Assembly (NCBI GenBank): GCA_009760855.2
Contig: WPIO01000035.1
Location: 2,875,001-2,939,000, forward strand
Reading direction: 5' to 3'
Source: Cristatella mucedo
Lineage: Eukaryota > Bryozoa > Phylactolaemata > Cristatellidae
DNA length: 64,000 nt
Shown: positions 32,278 to 44,586 of the stretch, in pieces
Numbering within the stretch: position 1 is the stretch's first letter
How the letters are laid out: each line of letters opens with the position of its first letter
The notes under the pieces: generated by a model
Database searches by the model: none
Seen by the model: only the letters and a program-made list of their open reading frames with translations
Told to the model about the DNA's origin: nothing
Position numbers and translations under genes: made by a program

Positions 32278-32784
32278 CTGCAACACGACACTAGCTGAAA
32301 CGCACGTAGAGTTTGCACCTCTGACTAAGCGCACTATGTGCCCTCGCCTAGACGGCCTATGGTTTACCACAGACATTAAAATACCTAGGTTTACTAAGCG
32401 CAAGCTTGAAAAAGCATAAACAAGATCAGGACTGACTGGCCATCGACAGGCATACGAGGACTACTATAGGTCATACCAATCAATCCTAGCAAAGGACAAG
32501 TCTAGCTTCTATAAAAACATTGTTGAAACACAGATGCACAATCCAAAAATGCTGATGTCAACGATCAACTATCTCTTCAACCGCTCCCAGGTTAGCTCCT
32601 TACCTGATGATCCCTGTGATGATCTAGCTGATCGCTTCTCTCGATTCTTTGTCCATAAGATAGAAAAGATCACAGAGTCCATCCTTAAGATGGCAGCATC
32701 CTCCTAGAATGCTGTTCCTCAATTCATCGCAGCACCTCAAGGTCTACGTTCAAGCAGGTCACTACTAATCTGGTCCTGAAATTC

Positions 32785-34311
32785 ATGTCACAATCAAAGA
32801 AGAAACAAACAAGTCCTTTAAACCTTTTCCCCACTGTCCTGCTCCTACATTGCATTGATCTGCTGCTGCCATGCATAACTAACATCTTTAACATGTCAGT
32901 AGCACCAGGTCATGTCCTAGTACTTTTCAAAGATGCTGTAGTCAATCCACGACTCAATAAAGCAACACTAGACCAAGAGGACTTGAGTATCTACCGCCCG
33001 GTCTCCCTTCTACCATTCCTATCAAAGGCACTGGAGCTAGCCGTGACAGACCAGCTGAACTCATACATTGAAACTTCAAACATTGCTATTAAGTTCCAGT
33101 CTGGCTTTAAAGCTAATCACTTCACAGAATCAGCATTTCTGAGGGTATACAACGACCTACTTAGGAATGCAGACATAGGTAGAGTATCTCTGCTTGTTTT
33201 GCTCGATCTTTCGGCTTTTGAAACTATCGATCGCCAAGTCCTTCTTGAGCACATTCTCACCTCGCCTGGGCATCAGTGGCACTGGTCTGCAATGGTTCAG
33301 ATCCTATCTCAGTGGGAAACTCCAGAGTATTGATGTGAATGGACAAAGATCATCCGAAGTACCTCTGAAATATGGGGTACCTCAGGGCTCCGTACTAGTT
33401 TCTGTTTTTTTCACGGTTTATACTCTCCCTCTTGCCGATGCGATTGCCAAGAAAAATATATGCTTCTTTTCTATGTGGATGACACTAAGTTGTAGCTTTG
33501 CTTCGATCTCTCCCAGCCTTCGAGCACCTCGAATTCTCGCAACTCACTTGCTGCATGTATTGATGACATCCGAACATGGATGGCAGCAAATTTTCTTAAA
33601 TTAAATGTTGATAAAAACTAACTTACTAGGTATGGGAAAACCAAGTGTGATTCAGAAATTGGAAAGGCTGAAGCTCAAAATTGGCTCTGCCAGCATATCT
33701 CCTATTGAACCTGTACGAAATCTAGGTGTCGTGTTCCAAAATGACCTTTTGTTAGACGACCCCATCAGCTCTACAATCAAGTCTGCCTACTTCAGCTACA
33801 TATCGTTGCTAAGATTTGGGCTTGTTTAGATAGGGATACCTAATCTAAGTTGATCTATGCGTTTATGACATCTCGTCTTGACTTATATAACTCACTACTT
33901 GCTGGCGTACCGACATGCGAAATCAAGCGATTACAGCTTTTTCAAAACTCTGCAGCTAGGCTTGTCTGTCGTGAGCGTCGCAATCGCCGCATCACATCAC
34001 TTCTCGCCGACCTGCACTGGCCACCAGTCAAGCAACGGATCGACTTCAAGATTCTGTCACTCACTTTTAGGTCCCTTCAATCTTTGACTCCAGCCTACTT
34101 ATCAAATATACTCCCCCACCAGGACAAGCATCGTACCGCCCGCTTTTCGGAAACTAACTGTTTACCTATACCTCGTGCAAACCTCAAATCCTTTGGAGAC
34201 CATGCATTTAGTTCGTATGCTCCCAAAGCCTACAACTCACTCCCAACTTGCGTCACGACATCCCCCTACTTAACCACATGTAAAAAGAACTTAAAAACGC
34301 ACCTTTTATGA
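32785..34311 (+). pseudogene. LINE reverse transcriptase, frameshifted
   Basis: RT motifs: a YRPVSLLPFLSKALE block, [37 protein letters not shown] (motif A, where the usual AAFDTID has lost a residue and changed D to E), YGVPQGSVLVSVFFTVYTLP (motif B), and motif C. The YVDD of motif C (33472-33483) lies one frame away from motif B because one base is missing just upstream. The thumb/C-terminal region continues at 33850-34311 with [49 protein letters not shown] and SFGDHAFSSYAPKAYNSLP. Catalysis would be lost. Confidence 0.88.
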
Positions 34312-34545
34312 GAGCATTTAGTGGGTCCCTGTGATTCGTCCTTCATGTGCTTACGCGTACTGACGCCGTGCATGATGCCACTAACCATACTTGCATGCTG
34401 ACCCTGCTCATGTCACCCCTAACCATGTTACTCGCGTTGTTTATCAATCGATCGTGTTTCCTTTGCAGCAAATGTAAAACGTCTAAAAAGAGATTGAGTT
34501 CTCTGATGGGGCTATATCAAGTGCATTGTTATTGTTATTCATGAT

Positions 34546-35155
34546 ATCGAGTAGTGGTGGCCTAAGAGTACAGAGGCTGCTTCATCTTCCTGGTCGTCGG
34601 TACCTTCGTCACGTGAATGCGCTATGATACCACAATCAGTAACTTCAATATGATGTGACTCATGCAAAACTATTCTTCAAAAAGAGATTCAAAATCGCGA
34701 CCCGTGGATTATGGAGTGCATGCATTGCGTTGTGGAAGTAATGGCCCATAAGCTTGCTATATAATACGTTAGCCCTCGGCAGGGTCCTGAAACGCTAGCA
34801 CAATTGGAGTTCGGTGGGTTTACAGCAGAAACAACCAGGATCGTGAGTTGGGCTGTTGGTTGAATGAATGTCCGTGATGTCAGAACAGAGTTATTTGTCA
34901 ACGTTGGCTATTTTTCTACATAATTTATCTCTAAGGTTAGTAAAGGTGTTAGCTGGACAATATTTGGAATAAAAAATTGAAATCGAATAGTATTTTTAAA
35001 CCTCACGTGAAAACTAAATATCCTCATAGGGACTTCAAATAGGCTGGAGAGAGACCGTATCAATTAATAATTTAACTGAAATTTACAGCTTCAGCTAGCA
35101 AGAGCTCGGAATGGAAAATTTATGAGGATAGAAAAGGCTTTTGGTAACTTGTGTG
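34546..35155. other. unassigned stretch
   Basis: No recognised gene or repeat. Confidence 0.35.
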
Positions 35156-35160
35156 ATTTG

Positions 35161-35322
<162 letters not shown>

Positions 35323-35445
35323 GAAAATGCACATTCAGTGGCTGGAGTGTTCGATCTGAGTTTGCTCACTCGTCGATGGTCGGCGACACCGCTGGGATCA
35401 GCTAGCAACTGTGTCTACTTACATTATGGCCCAAATTCTTACCAA
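35323..35445. other. unassigned stretch
   Basis: Nothing recognised. Confidence 0.35.
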
Positions 35446-36126
35446 TAACGCTCAATCCCATGACCTGGCGCCCCGGTGAACATGCCCCGACACGGGTCCC
35501 ACTGTCAGCCAGCAGGGGGTGGCCGTCTCACTGGACGGCCCGACTTTACTACGGCTCACACCTTACCCCAATCCTCGAGCTGCGAGCGGGCAAATGGAAG
35601 CTAGGGTAAAACTTTGACGGCCCACGGAATCCGCTGGGCAGTACTACAACCCTAATTCCGATAGCCGGTCACGAAGCATTTGGATACTTCACACTGGCCG
35701 ATCGTCGCACGCTCGACCCTACTCGATCCCATTCGTTCTTCATCCATCCAACGATGTTCTTCTTTCATCTTACGCCTCCACGGCTCTATGCAAAGCCCTG
35801 CCAATGCTTTCTAATCAGATTCAACGTGATGAGCTCAGCCGTCTACTCCCGAGTTGACACTATTCAAATGGTCTTGCTCGGACCAATGAAAATTGTCTCG
35901 TGGACTATGCCCCAATCTTAGGCGGGGTCCCCCCTCCAGGGGGGCCGGGCCCTGTGGCTCGCTCATATACCTTAGGTCGTACTTGGCTGAAACCAGCTTC
36001 GCTGTAGCACGCGGACTACGCTTGCTTGTGCCAGCCCCCAAGTCCATAACCCAAACCATACTTCTTGTATGTCTCCCGTCGAGTGTTTGTTTAGTTTAGT
36101 CAACGCCTTTGACTACTCCCGCTACA
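35446..36126. other. distinct GC-richer segment, possible decayed LTR or other element
   Basis: The segment has a different composition from its flanks. It contains TGGCGCCCCGGTGAACATG at about 35467, which resembles a primer binding site, a TGTCAGCC start at about 35502, and an end like CTCCCGCTACA at about 36126. I found no second LTR, no target duplication and no coding domain, so the class is open. The minus frame 35835-36059 is not recognised. Confidence 0.3.
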
Positions 36127-36630
36127 AATCTGGACAGAGCGGCAGAAATTCCTGCCTTCTGTATATTTCGGCAGTCACAATCTGGATTATCTAGCAGGCC
36201 GCCATTTCGCAGCAAACGCCTCTCTCAGGTTAAGGATGACAGGATGCTGGGACTTTTACCACCGCTCTTTAAGCGATTTTGGGGATTCTGAATCTGAGGG
36301 TAGCAAGCTTGCTCGGAAACACTAATTACAATGTTAAAATTTTTTTTGCATAGCTCTTAAGAGAGCCAAGAAAGTATCCGGCCCGGTTTTTATTCACTCC
36401 AGAGAAGCAATAAACAAGTGCATTTCTGGCGTCGATCAGTGCACCTATCTAGGGAACCATATTATGAGAGCCACCGCTACATGAGAGCGGCAATTTTGTC
36501 CAGACTTGATGGGTTAGTATTTGCTTAGCTCAACACCCCAAACTCTATTTCTTAGTTGCAAGTTGCCCTTTTGCTGGTACTGCAAGCCTGTTCGCGCTCG
36601 CTTCTAGCTACAATCGGCTTGTCCAGATAA
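36127..36630. other. unassigned stretch
   Basis: Nothing recognised. Confidence 0.35.
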
Positions 36631-36634
36631 TATC

Positions 36635-36960
36635 AAAGTTAAGCCCGAATCTTCGAGAAGTTTTGGCGTCCTGTTATAGAGCGCTTTTCATTAAACAACC
36701 GCTTAGGCTCCACAGTCATGCCTGCTTACGTTCAGCTAAGCAACATAGCAAGCAAATGTTGACCATATAAGAAAAATGGTATTCAGAATTTTACAAAATT
36801 ACCATCAAGGTACTTTTGCTTCAGTTTCTTAGAGATACGGCTGCCAGCCAAAAAGTCATTAGTATTTGACCCTGCTTCTTTCACAGCAAATATAAAGTGC
36901 TTAGACAGAAATTGAGTTTTCTGAGGGTGCTATGCAAATGTACTATTGTTATTATTATCA
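36635..36960 (+). mobile_element. LINE fragment: RT piece and 3' tail
   Basis: 36650-36740 carries RARNLGV-like and QLSNIA-like phrases (CTCCACAGTCATGCCTGCTT, ACGTTCAGCTAAGCAACATA). An internal deletion follows, then the tail at 36885-36955 (GCAAATATAAAGTGCTTAGA, AATTGAGTTTTCTGAGGGTG, CTATGCAAATG). Confidence 0.7.
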
Positions 36961-37149
36961 CTGTTCATATAAAGTAACCACCTAACATAAGAACTTCTTC
37001 AGCGAACAAATTTACATCTAATAGCAATACGGGATAATTTCAGCCTTAAGGTCCGTGAGCTCTCCACCAATGTTTCATTATAATCTCATGCACTTGGTTG
37101 GCGTTTGAAGACACTGACACACTCTTTAACCATTCATACTTGGCACTAC

Positions 37150-37655
37150 CCTAAGGTTCGGGATCCACTATGATCTAAGGTCAGGGATACTTTGTTCATA
37201 CTCCCCTTTGCCAAGGGAAAGACGGATGGCACTGCCTTCTGTAAAGAATGGGCACAGCCCAAAATACGGAACTGGCGAGTGGGCTTGGAATAGCTTTGCA
37301 AGCTTCCTTTCGACTTGCTGCACACATTAAGGAAACGATAGACACAGAAGCTCCAATACAACATTTAAAAGAAACTTAGAAACATACCTATTTAGGACAG
37401 CATTTAGTGGGTCCTTGTGATTCGTCCTCGATGTGCTTATGCGTGCTGACACTGTTCATGCTGCCACTAACCACATTTGCATGCTGACCCAGTGCATGTA
37501 ACCCCTAACCATGTTATTCATTTTGTTTGTTTTTCAAGCATGATTTTACTTACTATTCTATTGCGTATCACTTTGCAGCAAATGTAAAGCGCCTAGAAAG
37601 AGATTAAGTTCTCTGAGGGCGCTTTATCAAGTGCAATATTATTATTATTATTAAC
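37150..37655 (+). mobile_element. LINE 3' end; near-consensus 3' UTR and tail
   Basis: The 5' part (37250-37390) is a decayed RT end. From 37392 to 37653 it reads the same as 50127-50388: CATTTAGTGGGTCCTTGTGA, GCTGCCACTAACCACATTTG, ACCATGTTATTCATTTTGTT, GCAAATGTAAAGCGCCTAGA, AAGAGATTAAGTTCTCTGAG, GGCGCTTTATCAAGTGCAAT, then ATT units. This is the best preserved tail of the family in the window. Confidence 0.9.
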
Positions 37656-38344
37656 ATATCTAAACATGTCATAGACAGACCCAGGACTTTCTGATCGAGC
37701 TCTTCCATCCTAGGTTCAGCGATTGCATCAAAATTACCCATAGCAAGTCATGCAGTAAATAAAAGTTTGAGAAGCCAGAGGACTAGCTAACGACTCATTC
37801 TTCAGCAAATCATCACAAACTCTTTAGTTTGCTTTGACTTTAAAGGTTTGAAATATCTATCGCAAAACAATCTTCAAATCTTCCACGGACTCAACCTTAC
37901 TCGATCGCTTAACTTCAAGACGAAGTCTCAGAGTGAGATAGTCCCTGTTGGCTACATATGCCGCATCCGGTACCCAAGAAAATGCGTTAGAACGCGAACG
38001 ACAGGTAGTTTTGGGTTACCCATACCTTGCTTTAGTATTATTAAGTCCTAAAATCGCCTTCAGATTTTGGAGTCATGTTCCAAAAGGCCCTTTACAGTGC
38101 TCACGAACTGGTAGAGATACACTCATTAAGTGGAAAGATCTTCAGTATGAGGTTCAAAGCTTGCGACAAGCAAGTTGATTGAATTGAGCAAGGTATTAAG
38201 CATTTCAAAACACCATTGAAGAGTTGCTATCGTTTGGCTTAGCGAACCAGTCACAAGCACTAGTACGTCATTGAAATCGATGCCAAAGTAATTGCTAGGC
38301 TTTATCAGTGCTTGGGTGACAGATGTACATGCAGTGACCTTTCT
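37656..38344. other. unassigned stretch
   Basis: Overlapping plus frames 37848-38051 and 37948-38178 are not recognised. A decayed LINE piece cannot be excluded. Confidence 0.3.
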
Positions 38345-38352
38345 AGGATTTT

Positions 38353-38474
38353 GTGCACCCGGAGAGGAAGTACGCAGATGGCGGTCCCCCCTTTTTTATT
38401 AGGCGCCAATTTTGAAGCCCCCCTGATCCAGCGCCCGGGGATATATACAGCCCCCTGCCCCCTTCGGGTACACG
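38353..38474. mobile_element. possible small MITE-like element
   Basis: The left end GTGCACCCGGAGAGG and the reverse complement of the right end GTGTACCCGAAGGGG match at 12 of 15 positions. The about 120-base interior is C-rich (CCCCCCTTTTTTATTAGGCG, GATCCAGCGCCCGGGGATAT). I see no clear target site duplication. Confidence 0.3.
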
Positions 38475-41240
38475 ACAGTGTATATGGAAAATCTTCCATG
38501 CAAATTAAGGAATACGAGCTCCGTTAAAGTGCAAAGAAGCACAACACTTGAAATGGTCACAGCAACTAAAATGGTCACAGCAGCTCTCCCACAATAGTCA
38601 GTAGCTTCGTCCGATGCTGCATACTTTCGCTTCGGAGGTCTAACTATTTGACTCTGTCAGCACAACGGGATAGAAGTATTGCCAGGCAGCCAATCCTTGG
38701 ATGCTAGGGTGCTAGCATAGCACCTTCCTGGTTGGTGGATTGCCTAACGGGGTAGCCGATGAAAATTTTTAAGAATTGTTAATTTTTTTGAAATTAGCGT
38801 ATACAAGATAAACTATTTATAAATGCAAGCTCAATTTTGGTGGTTGTCAAATGAATGGAACATGGTCAATAAAATTATTATGTAAGACCTATTTAAACAG
38901 GAAGTAGTACTTCGAGCTCAACAAAATAATTTTCTTTGAAAAATAACTGACCCGGAACTGCGGTTTTCTGGTGAACTCTGCGAATATAGGCTACTCAGCC
39001 CTAAACGGACTCTCAAAAAATAACTGGAAAATGATAAAACGTAAAAATTTCCCGGAAATGACACGCCCCTCGAGATCACACGTCCGACTGGTAGTATAAC
39101 AACATCATAAAAGAGTAAACCTCCTATCAGCTGGGTGCCTAGTCCTGCCTCTGCTACCCGCCCCGCCCATAGCAACCGGTGGTATACGGCATTCCATGGC
39201 CCACTCCTTATTTACTTGGCAGAAACATGTTTACATTGGTATGTTTACATCGAATGAAAAACCGAAAGTGATTGTCGTTTAGCCAGTAGACGAACATTAG
39301 GGATAATGTATTGTGAATATACTGCTGCCGGGGCCGCCGTAACTAAGGAGTAAATTATCACGGCACCGCTTGAATCCTGGGACAGCTGATCCAGTTCCTG
39401 TAGCAGCCATAACGCATGAGGCGGTGGCCGCGACTGGTATTTTGTTCGGCGGCCGGTCAGCGTGGTGACTTGGATGGAACTAGCGCGTCGTTTACTGGAA
39501 GCCAGTCTGAAAATATTGATTCATTTCTATTCAAGGAAATTTAGGTGATTTCAAGTTCTCATTTATGTCGTTAATAGTTATATATTTGTATTGGCGCAAG
39601 CCGTTGAGCCGCCCGGCTGTAGCCTGGATTGACGGCCTGCGGTATGAGACCTATCGTGGATATGTTCTGCTTAGGCTGTATAAGGATCTTGTTACGTTGT
39701 CCTGTTCTCAAGTTTATCTGCAAACGACAGTCCGATGCCTGCTGTCATTTATGTCATATCTTATAAAATAATGATCCGATCACCTTAAACCTTTGGAATA
39801 TATAATTGATTGTAGTTACATAATCATTCCAGCCTTCTCGCATGCATATTGAACCTCAGTAGATAACTTGTTTTGGTCAAAACTGGCTGTGTTTGTCATG
39901 CTAAGCCTTTGTCATCCATCCACTCACATGTAAAAATGTCAGGTAGGCTAATAATGACTCAATCGACGTGAAATTGGAAATACATGCTCGTAAGTATGTT
40001 TCTATGTTGTATTGAGACAAATATAGTAGCAATCTTGTTTTTCGTCACCTACATGCTTGGGCAGCTTAATTTGGCTTCTCTGAGTGCTGTCACAGCAGTA
40101 GTACTTGGTACCTCATCAATTGTACAACTTGGTCGATACTGGTGTGAAATTTGGAATATGGGTGGGTCTCACCTGTCCCCACGTTCCCCACTGTGCATCT
40201 ACTCATGATGGGTGTGTATGTATATAATGTGCCTGTCACAAAATGTCCCTGGGCAGTGGTCGTGATGACAGTCAACAGTTTGAGATGTCGAATTTTTTGT
40301 GTAGGGGAGCGTGTGTTCGAGTGTCTTGCATCTTTCGAGTGGTTTGCCGTATTTCTACAATGACTGGTAGTAAATCTGGGCTATTTGATGGTATATGACA
40401 TGTATGACTGAGCTGCAGTGCTATACTTGACATTGGACTTAAACAGGTCATCAGAAGGTCAACACGGCAGCTATATCACATCAAACGATTGCTAATGCCA
40501 TCAGTATTCTTTGTGCCAATTTTCATGCCATTCGTTTTATTGGTCTTTGTACGATTTTAATAAATGTGCTTTGGGGGACAATTAGTGGCCATTTTGGGGG
40601 ATAACTCCCACCACTGGCCGCCCTACCCCCTTAAGAAAACTGAATTTCCAGATTTCTCTGGAGGGACTTCTGCTTAAATGAAACATCCATTCTGATCTAG
40701 AACTAATTGATCACTAGCGACTGGTGCTGAAGATTTGGTAGCAGCAATGTCTATAGTTGTCAACAACACCATGCAAACACTGTCATCGAGATGAGAACCT
40801 CGTTCTCAGCTCGTATTTAGGAGAGTTAACTCTAGAGCAGGCACATGGGTATTACCGAGTACGAGGCTCGATCTACAGCTATTGGTAAGTAAAGTGAGTT
40901 AGATTATGCGGACCGGATAAGCGCCACCCAGAAGCCTGTTTTAAACGCTGCTTAAAAGAGGCTGATATCCTCAGCATAAGCTCACATTCCTAATGAGCGG
41001 ACAAAGCTCCATAGAAGAGTTGTACGATGGTATGTACTGCCTAACGAACGACGAGATTGTCCGTAGTAGTTAACGAATTAACTTTAATAGCGAACATATG
41101 CATAGCAAATGCATTTGCCTATGGTCGAGTCGGTGGCTTCAAGTGGATGACGAAAAGGAAAATGGAAAAAAAGAGTAAGAGATAGCCGCTGCTTAGCACT
41201 AGTGATGGGCAGCATGTGTAGAGCAGGCGAAGGATAGGGC
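38475..41240. other. unassigned stretch
   Basis: Includes copy B of the unclassified repeat (38873-38925). Frames 39565-39771, 39984-40208 and 40151-40363 (plus) and 38918-39175 (minus) were read and not recognised. An AATAAA at about 40558 is not tied to any gene I can see. Confidence 0.35.
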
Positions 41241-42700
41241 TACACAGCCTTCACTGCTATTGGTTGACATGCATTGGCAGCTAGCCCAATCTGAAAGAAG
41301 CAGAGGTGTTCAGGGAGTGACCAATTGTGTTGATGTTGATTGGTAAGGGAGCGGCAGGGTCAGCCAGCCAGCACGAGCGTAGTTTGTAAGTAGCGTCGAC
41401 AAATGCCACTTGCTGGGCTAGCGGTCTGTAAGCGCCCGGTGTGTGCGGTCGTCTCGCAGAAGGCTTAGCAAGTTGAAAGAAGCTCCTCTGACAGTTACGG
41501 TCGTTGCTTGGCGGCAACCGCGTGACGGCAAGGGCTGGCCGTTGTACGCTCTGGCTGCATCTTTTAGACAATCCCAGCCCGATCTGCCATTCTGTACGGA
41601 ATCTACACTCGGGGTAAGCACTGCTGCTGCGACGAGTTTAGTCTTTGCACTTAAACTTGGACCATCAACACATGTTTATCCTCCTGCAGCTCGGAGTTTC
41701 TAGGAGAGCAATGGCGATACTCTCACAGTGAGTTCGCCTGGGCGTTGTGAGCTTTACGGTGGCCTCATGTGATGGCTGTCAACAGCTTATGGCTGTCTGT
41801 TGATCGTCACCCTGCAACTAGCTCTTAATCTGGGGGTGGCCAATAGGAATTTTAATAAGGGAGTAGTGGCTTCCTATTGACAACTGATTGCTGTCAAAAA
41901 TGTATCAAGAGCATTGAGAGCGCTGCCTATCAATATTAACCGTTCCATAACATATCAGGAGTAAGGAAACTGCAACTACAAGGCCTGTGACATCCAACAA
42001 ACTCACTTGCTGTAATTTCATCATGTGCGCTCGAAAAGATAGGTGTGTGGTGCTCTCATCCTGCTCTATGCTTCGTGCACCTGAAAGCAGAATTGTGACT
42101 TGATACTTCCAGTGACATCGGGCTACCATCCGCTCTAGATCACTAAGAAATCCATGACTGCAGGTCTGGCCCACGTTATAGTGTGGAGCGAGCTTGCCTA
42201 AACGTGGGAGAATCCGATTGGTTAGCAGTATTTACGGCTGAGAGCAGCCGAAACGTCGAGCCATGCAGTAAGACTATGAGAACAAATTTACCTAGCGCTT
42301 AGAGTGGTGAGTATAGATAGTAATTTAGCAGTGATGGCCCAGTGCATCTAAATGCTTGCCTCTGCTCTTGTTGACCAAGATATATGAGCAAACGAGAAAA
42401 CTAAGACACCGCAGCGCCTCAGTCCAGGCTTCTCGGTCAGTTCCATCGAGCGAACGGATACTGGTGGTGGCGGTGACGGCCACCGCAGCTGCTCAGCTCG
42501 CTGCTTGCAGAGTTTATGCTTGGGCAAGAGCGCTGAACTGGCGTGTCCACGGTACGCTAGCGACGGGCAAATATGGTCAAGAGCTGAGTGAGCCTGCTCA
42601 TAGCGTAACCCGTGGTGACGCCATCAGACTTAGTCAACTCCGGTCCTGCCATGGCGCCCACGAGAGTTACTCTGTCACCACGCTCTGAGAAAAGCAGGCC
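41241..42700. other. GC-richer stretch without a recognised gene
   Basis: Overlapping frames on both strands at 41281-41703 and 42356-42797 look like chance frames of GC-rich DNA. An in-frame conserved block or splice signal pair was not found. Confidence 0.35.
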
Positions 42701-42867
42701 TCGGTTCTCGATTAAGAACGAGCTGGCCAGTGCTAGAATCAACAGTAAAATAGATCGTTTGTTGACTCTGCACAAGCAAACTGTATTGTTTATCTAGCTG
42801 ATCAGCTCAATAGGCTTTGTGTCGTCGTATGAACCAGGCGGGCTGTGTCCGGGCTGCCACATTAACA

Positions 42868-42985
42868 GGAGGTAAGGTGCTAACTCTTCACGACCGAGGT
42901 CGTGGGCACGAATCCTGCATTGGGCGATCCTTTATATCTACTGCAAGTGGTGGTAATACCCCTTAAGGCTTATTGCTAATAGCTA
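42868..42985 (+). mobile_element. tRNA-derived SINE, family 2 (3'-shortened)
   Basis: GGTAAGGTGCTAACTCTTCA, the B-box-like GAGGTCGTGGGCACGAATCC, then the family body GGGCGATCCTTTATATCTAC, TGCAAGTGGTGGTAATACC. The tail module is missing or eroded. Confidence 0.75.
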
Positions 42986-44110
42986 ATATTAATGTCTCGT
43001 GTCTCGTTTTTCGTTGTTAGTGCTGCCAGAGCGTAAGACGCCTCTCTCTAACAAAGGGGCCAATGGAGGGCATTTAATTTCTACCTTGCAAAACACCCGC
43101 ATGTGAAGCTCTGCTGTAAATCGACCGTCTCTTTGAGGTTTCAGAGTTTAGAAAACAACGATAGTTCATAGTGAGTTTAAGAAATCGAAATTTTAGCCTT
43201 GCCACTACAGGTGACCAAAATAATTCCTTTCTACAGAAGGCGGGCCGGATCTTCAGTGCAAAGCCTGCCACGGAAAGTCAGCTTGTTGTCCATGCCGAGT
43301 CCTGCGGTTCTGATGATACGAGCTGAATGATAGGGTGATGGAGAAACAAAATTGCCCAGCAATTTAAAATGGCTGGCGAAATAAAAAAAATGAAGCCCTG
43401 GGTAGCAGCACCTGCTCGAGTCGTGCTAGTTGCATCGGCTCGTGTACGGGATTTTAGTGTTAACTACTTCGATAAGTAGCTAAGACGATCGATTACTATG
43501 CTGCCAATAGGAGACCTGTCCGTAATGTAGGCGCAATGATAATAATTGGGAGAAGGGCATTGTCAACGCTATCTATCATCTTTACTGCCTAACGCTTACG
43601 ATTATTGGGCACTGCACGCCCTATGAATAACTTCTGCCGATTCCTCTCGAGCCTTATGCATCAATGCCCTCACTTATGCGCTGATAATACTGGAGAGGTT
43701 TCAACGAGCTTCTATGCAAATCATGCTCGCGATACGACAGTTGCGGGCAGCAACTCAGGTTCAGTTGATGATGCCGTGTGCCCAATGTCAGTATTGAGTG
43801 GCAATAAGCAACCACGAGGCTTCTAAGCAAGAGATGTGCTAAGGCAATCTCTCTGAAGCTTGAAGAATTTCTAGCCCTGTCAAAGGTGACTGTAAGGCAA
43901 ATTTTTTTTCAGACCACGTTCATTATTTGTGCGTGCGAAAGAATAGAACCGGACAAGTCTCGTCTGTCAGCTGGACGTTTGGTGCATGTTGATGTTGAAG
44001 AATAAGAAGTAGCTACAAGTCAAAGGTGAAGTGATTTGAAAACGTAGAAAGCCTTCGCTTGAGGTAATTGGTATTACGATAAAGATGAATGCACACACAA
44101 CTATATATAT
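42986..44110. other. unassigned stretch
   Basis: The plus frame 43605-43826 (73 codons) and the minus frame 43074-43271 are not recognised. Confidence 0.35.
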
Positions 44111-44114
<4 letters not shown>

Positions 44115-44200
<86 letters not shown>

Positions 44201-44211
44201 GTATATATATA
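44115..44211. repeat. CA microsatellite followed by AT microsatellite
   Basis: About 34 CA units, then ATATAT with one GTATAT interruption. The minus-strand CV-repeat frame here is not a gene. Confidence 0.97.
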
Positions 44212-44584
44212 CTTTAGCATGTTAAGGAGTTTATATGAGTGCTATGCGTAGAGGGCATAGCCCACTGCTAGAGCTGTTCTTTTGCTAAGCTTTTCTACAG
44301 CTTGATTGCTCCATGGCCCGAGCTTGATATCAGCCACCACGTCAGCTCTTTTATTCTTTTTACTGTCGCACAACGGTAGTGGGCAGGTTTTTCTTTCGCC
44401 TGATAACTTTAGTAAGACCTATTTTATGCCCTACATGCCCAAGGCTTGGAACTAATATCGATATCGGCTTCACAATATTTGCAGTAATGAAGTCCAGTAA
44501 CTTCTAGTATAAAGTGATAAGCTTTTCGTAACTAAGTGTCCTCAAAAACAAAAATGTTTACACTTACTACTAATACATCTAGTA
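44212..44584. other. unassigned stretch
   Basis: Nothing recognised. Confidence 0.35.
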
Positions 44585-44586
44585 AT

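Larger units (their letters stand above)
31195..34545 (+). mobile_element. nearly full-length CR1/L2-like LINE, inactivated
   Basis: The element runs from a 5' UTR shared with the minus-strand copy at 28.3 kb through an APE-type endonuclease and reverse transcriptase to a complete 3' UTR and tail (AGAGATTGAGTTCTCTGATG, GGGCTATATCAAGTGCATTG). The coding part is broken into several frames (31420-32277, 32785-33333, 33194-33604, 33605-33829, 33850-34311). It lies head to head with the other copy. It has no nearby partner gene and probably represents a normal autonomous LINE that has decayed. Confidence 0.92.

Noticed and set aside
43967-44182. 71-codon minus frame rich in CV
   Set aside because: CA microsatellite translation.
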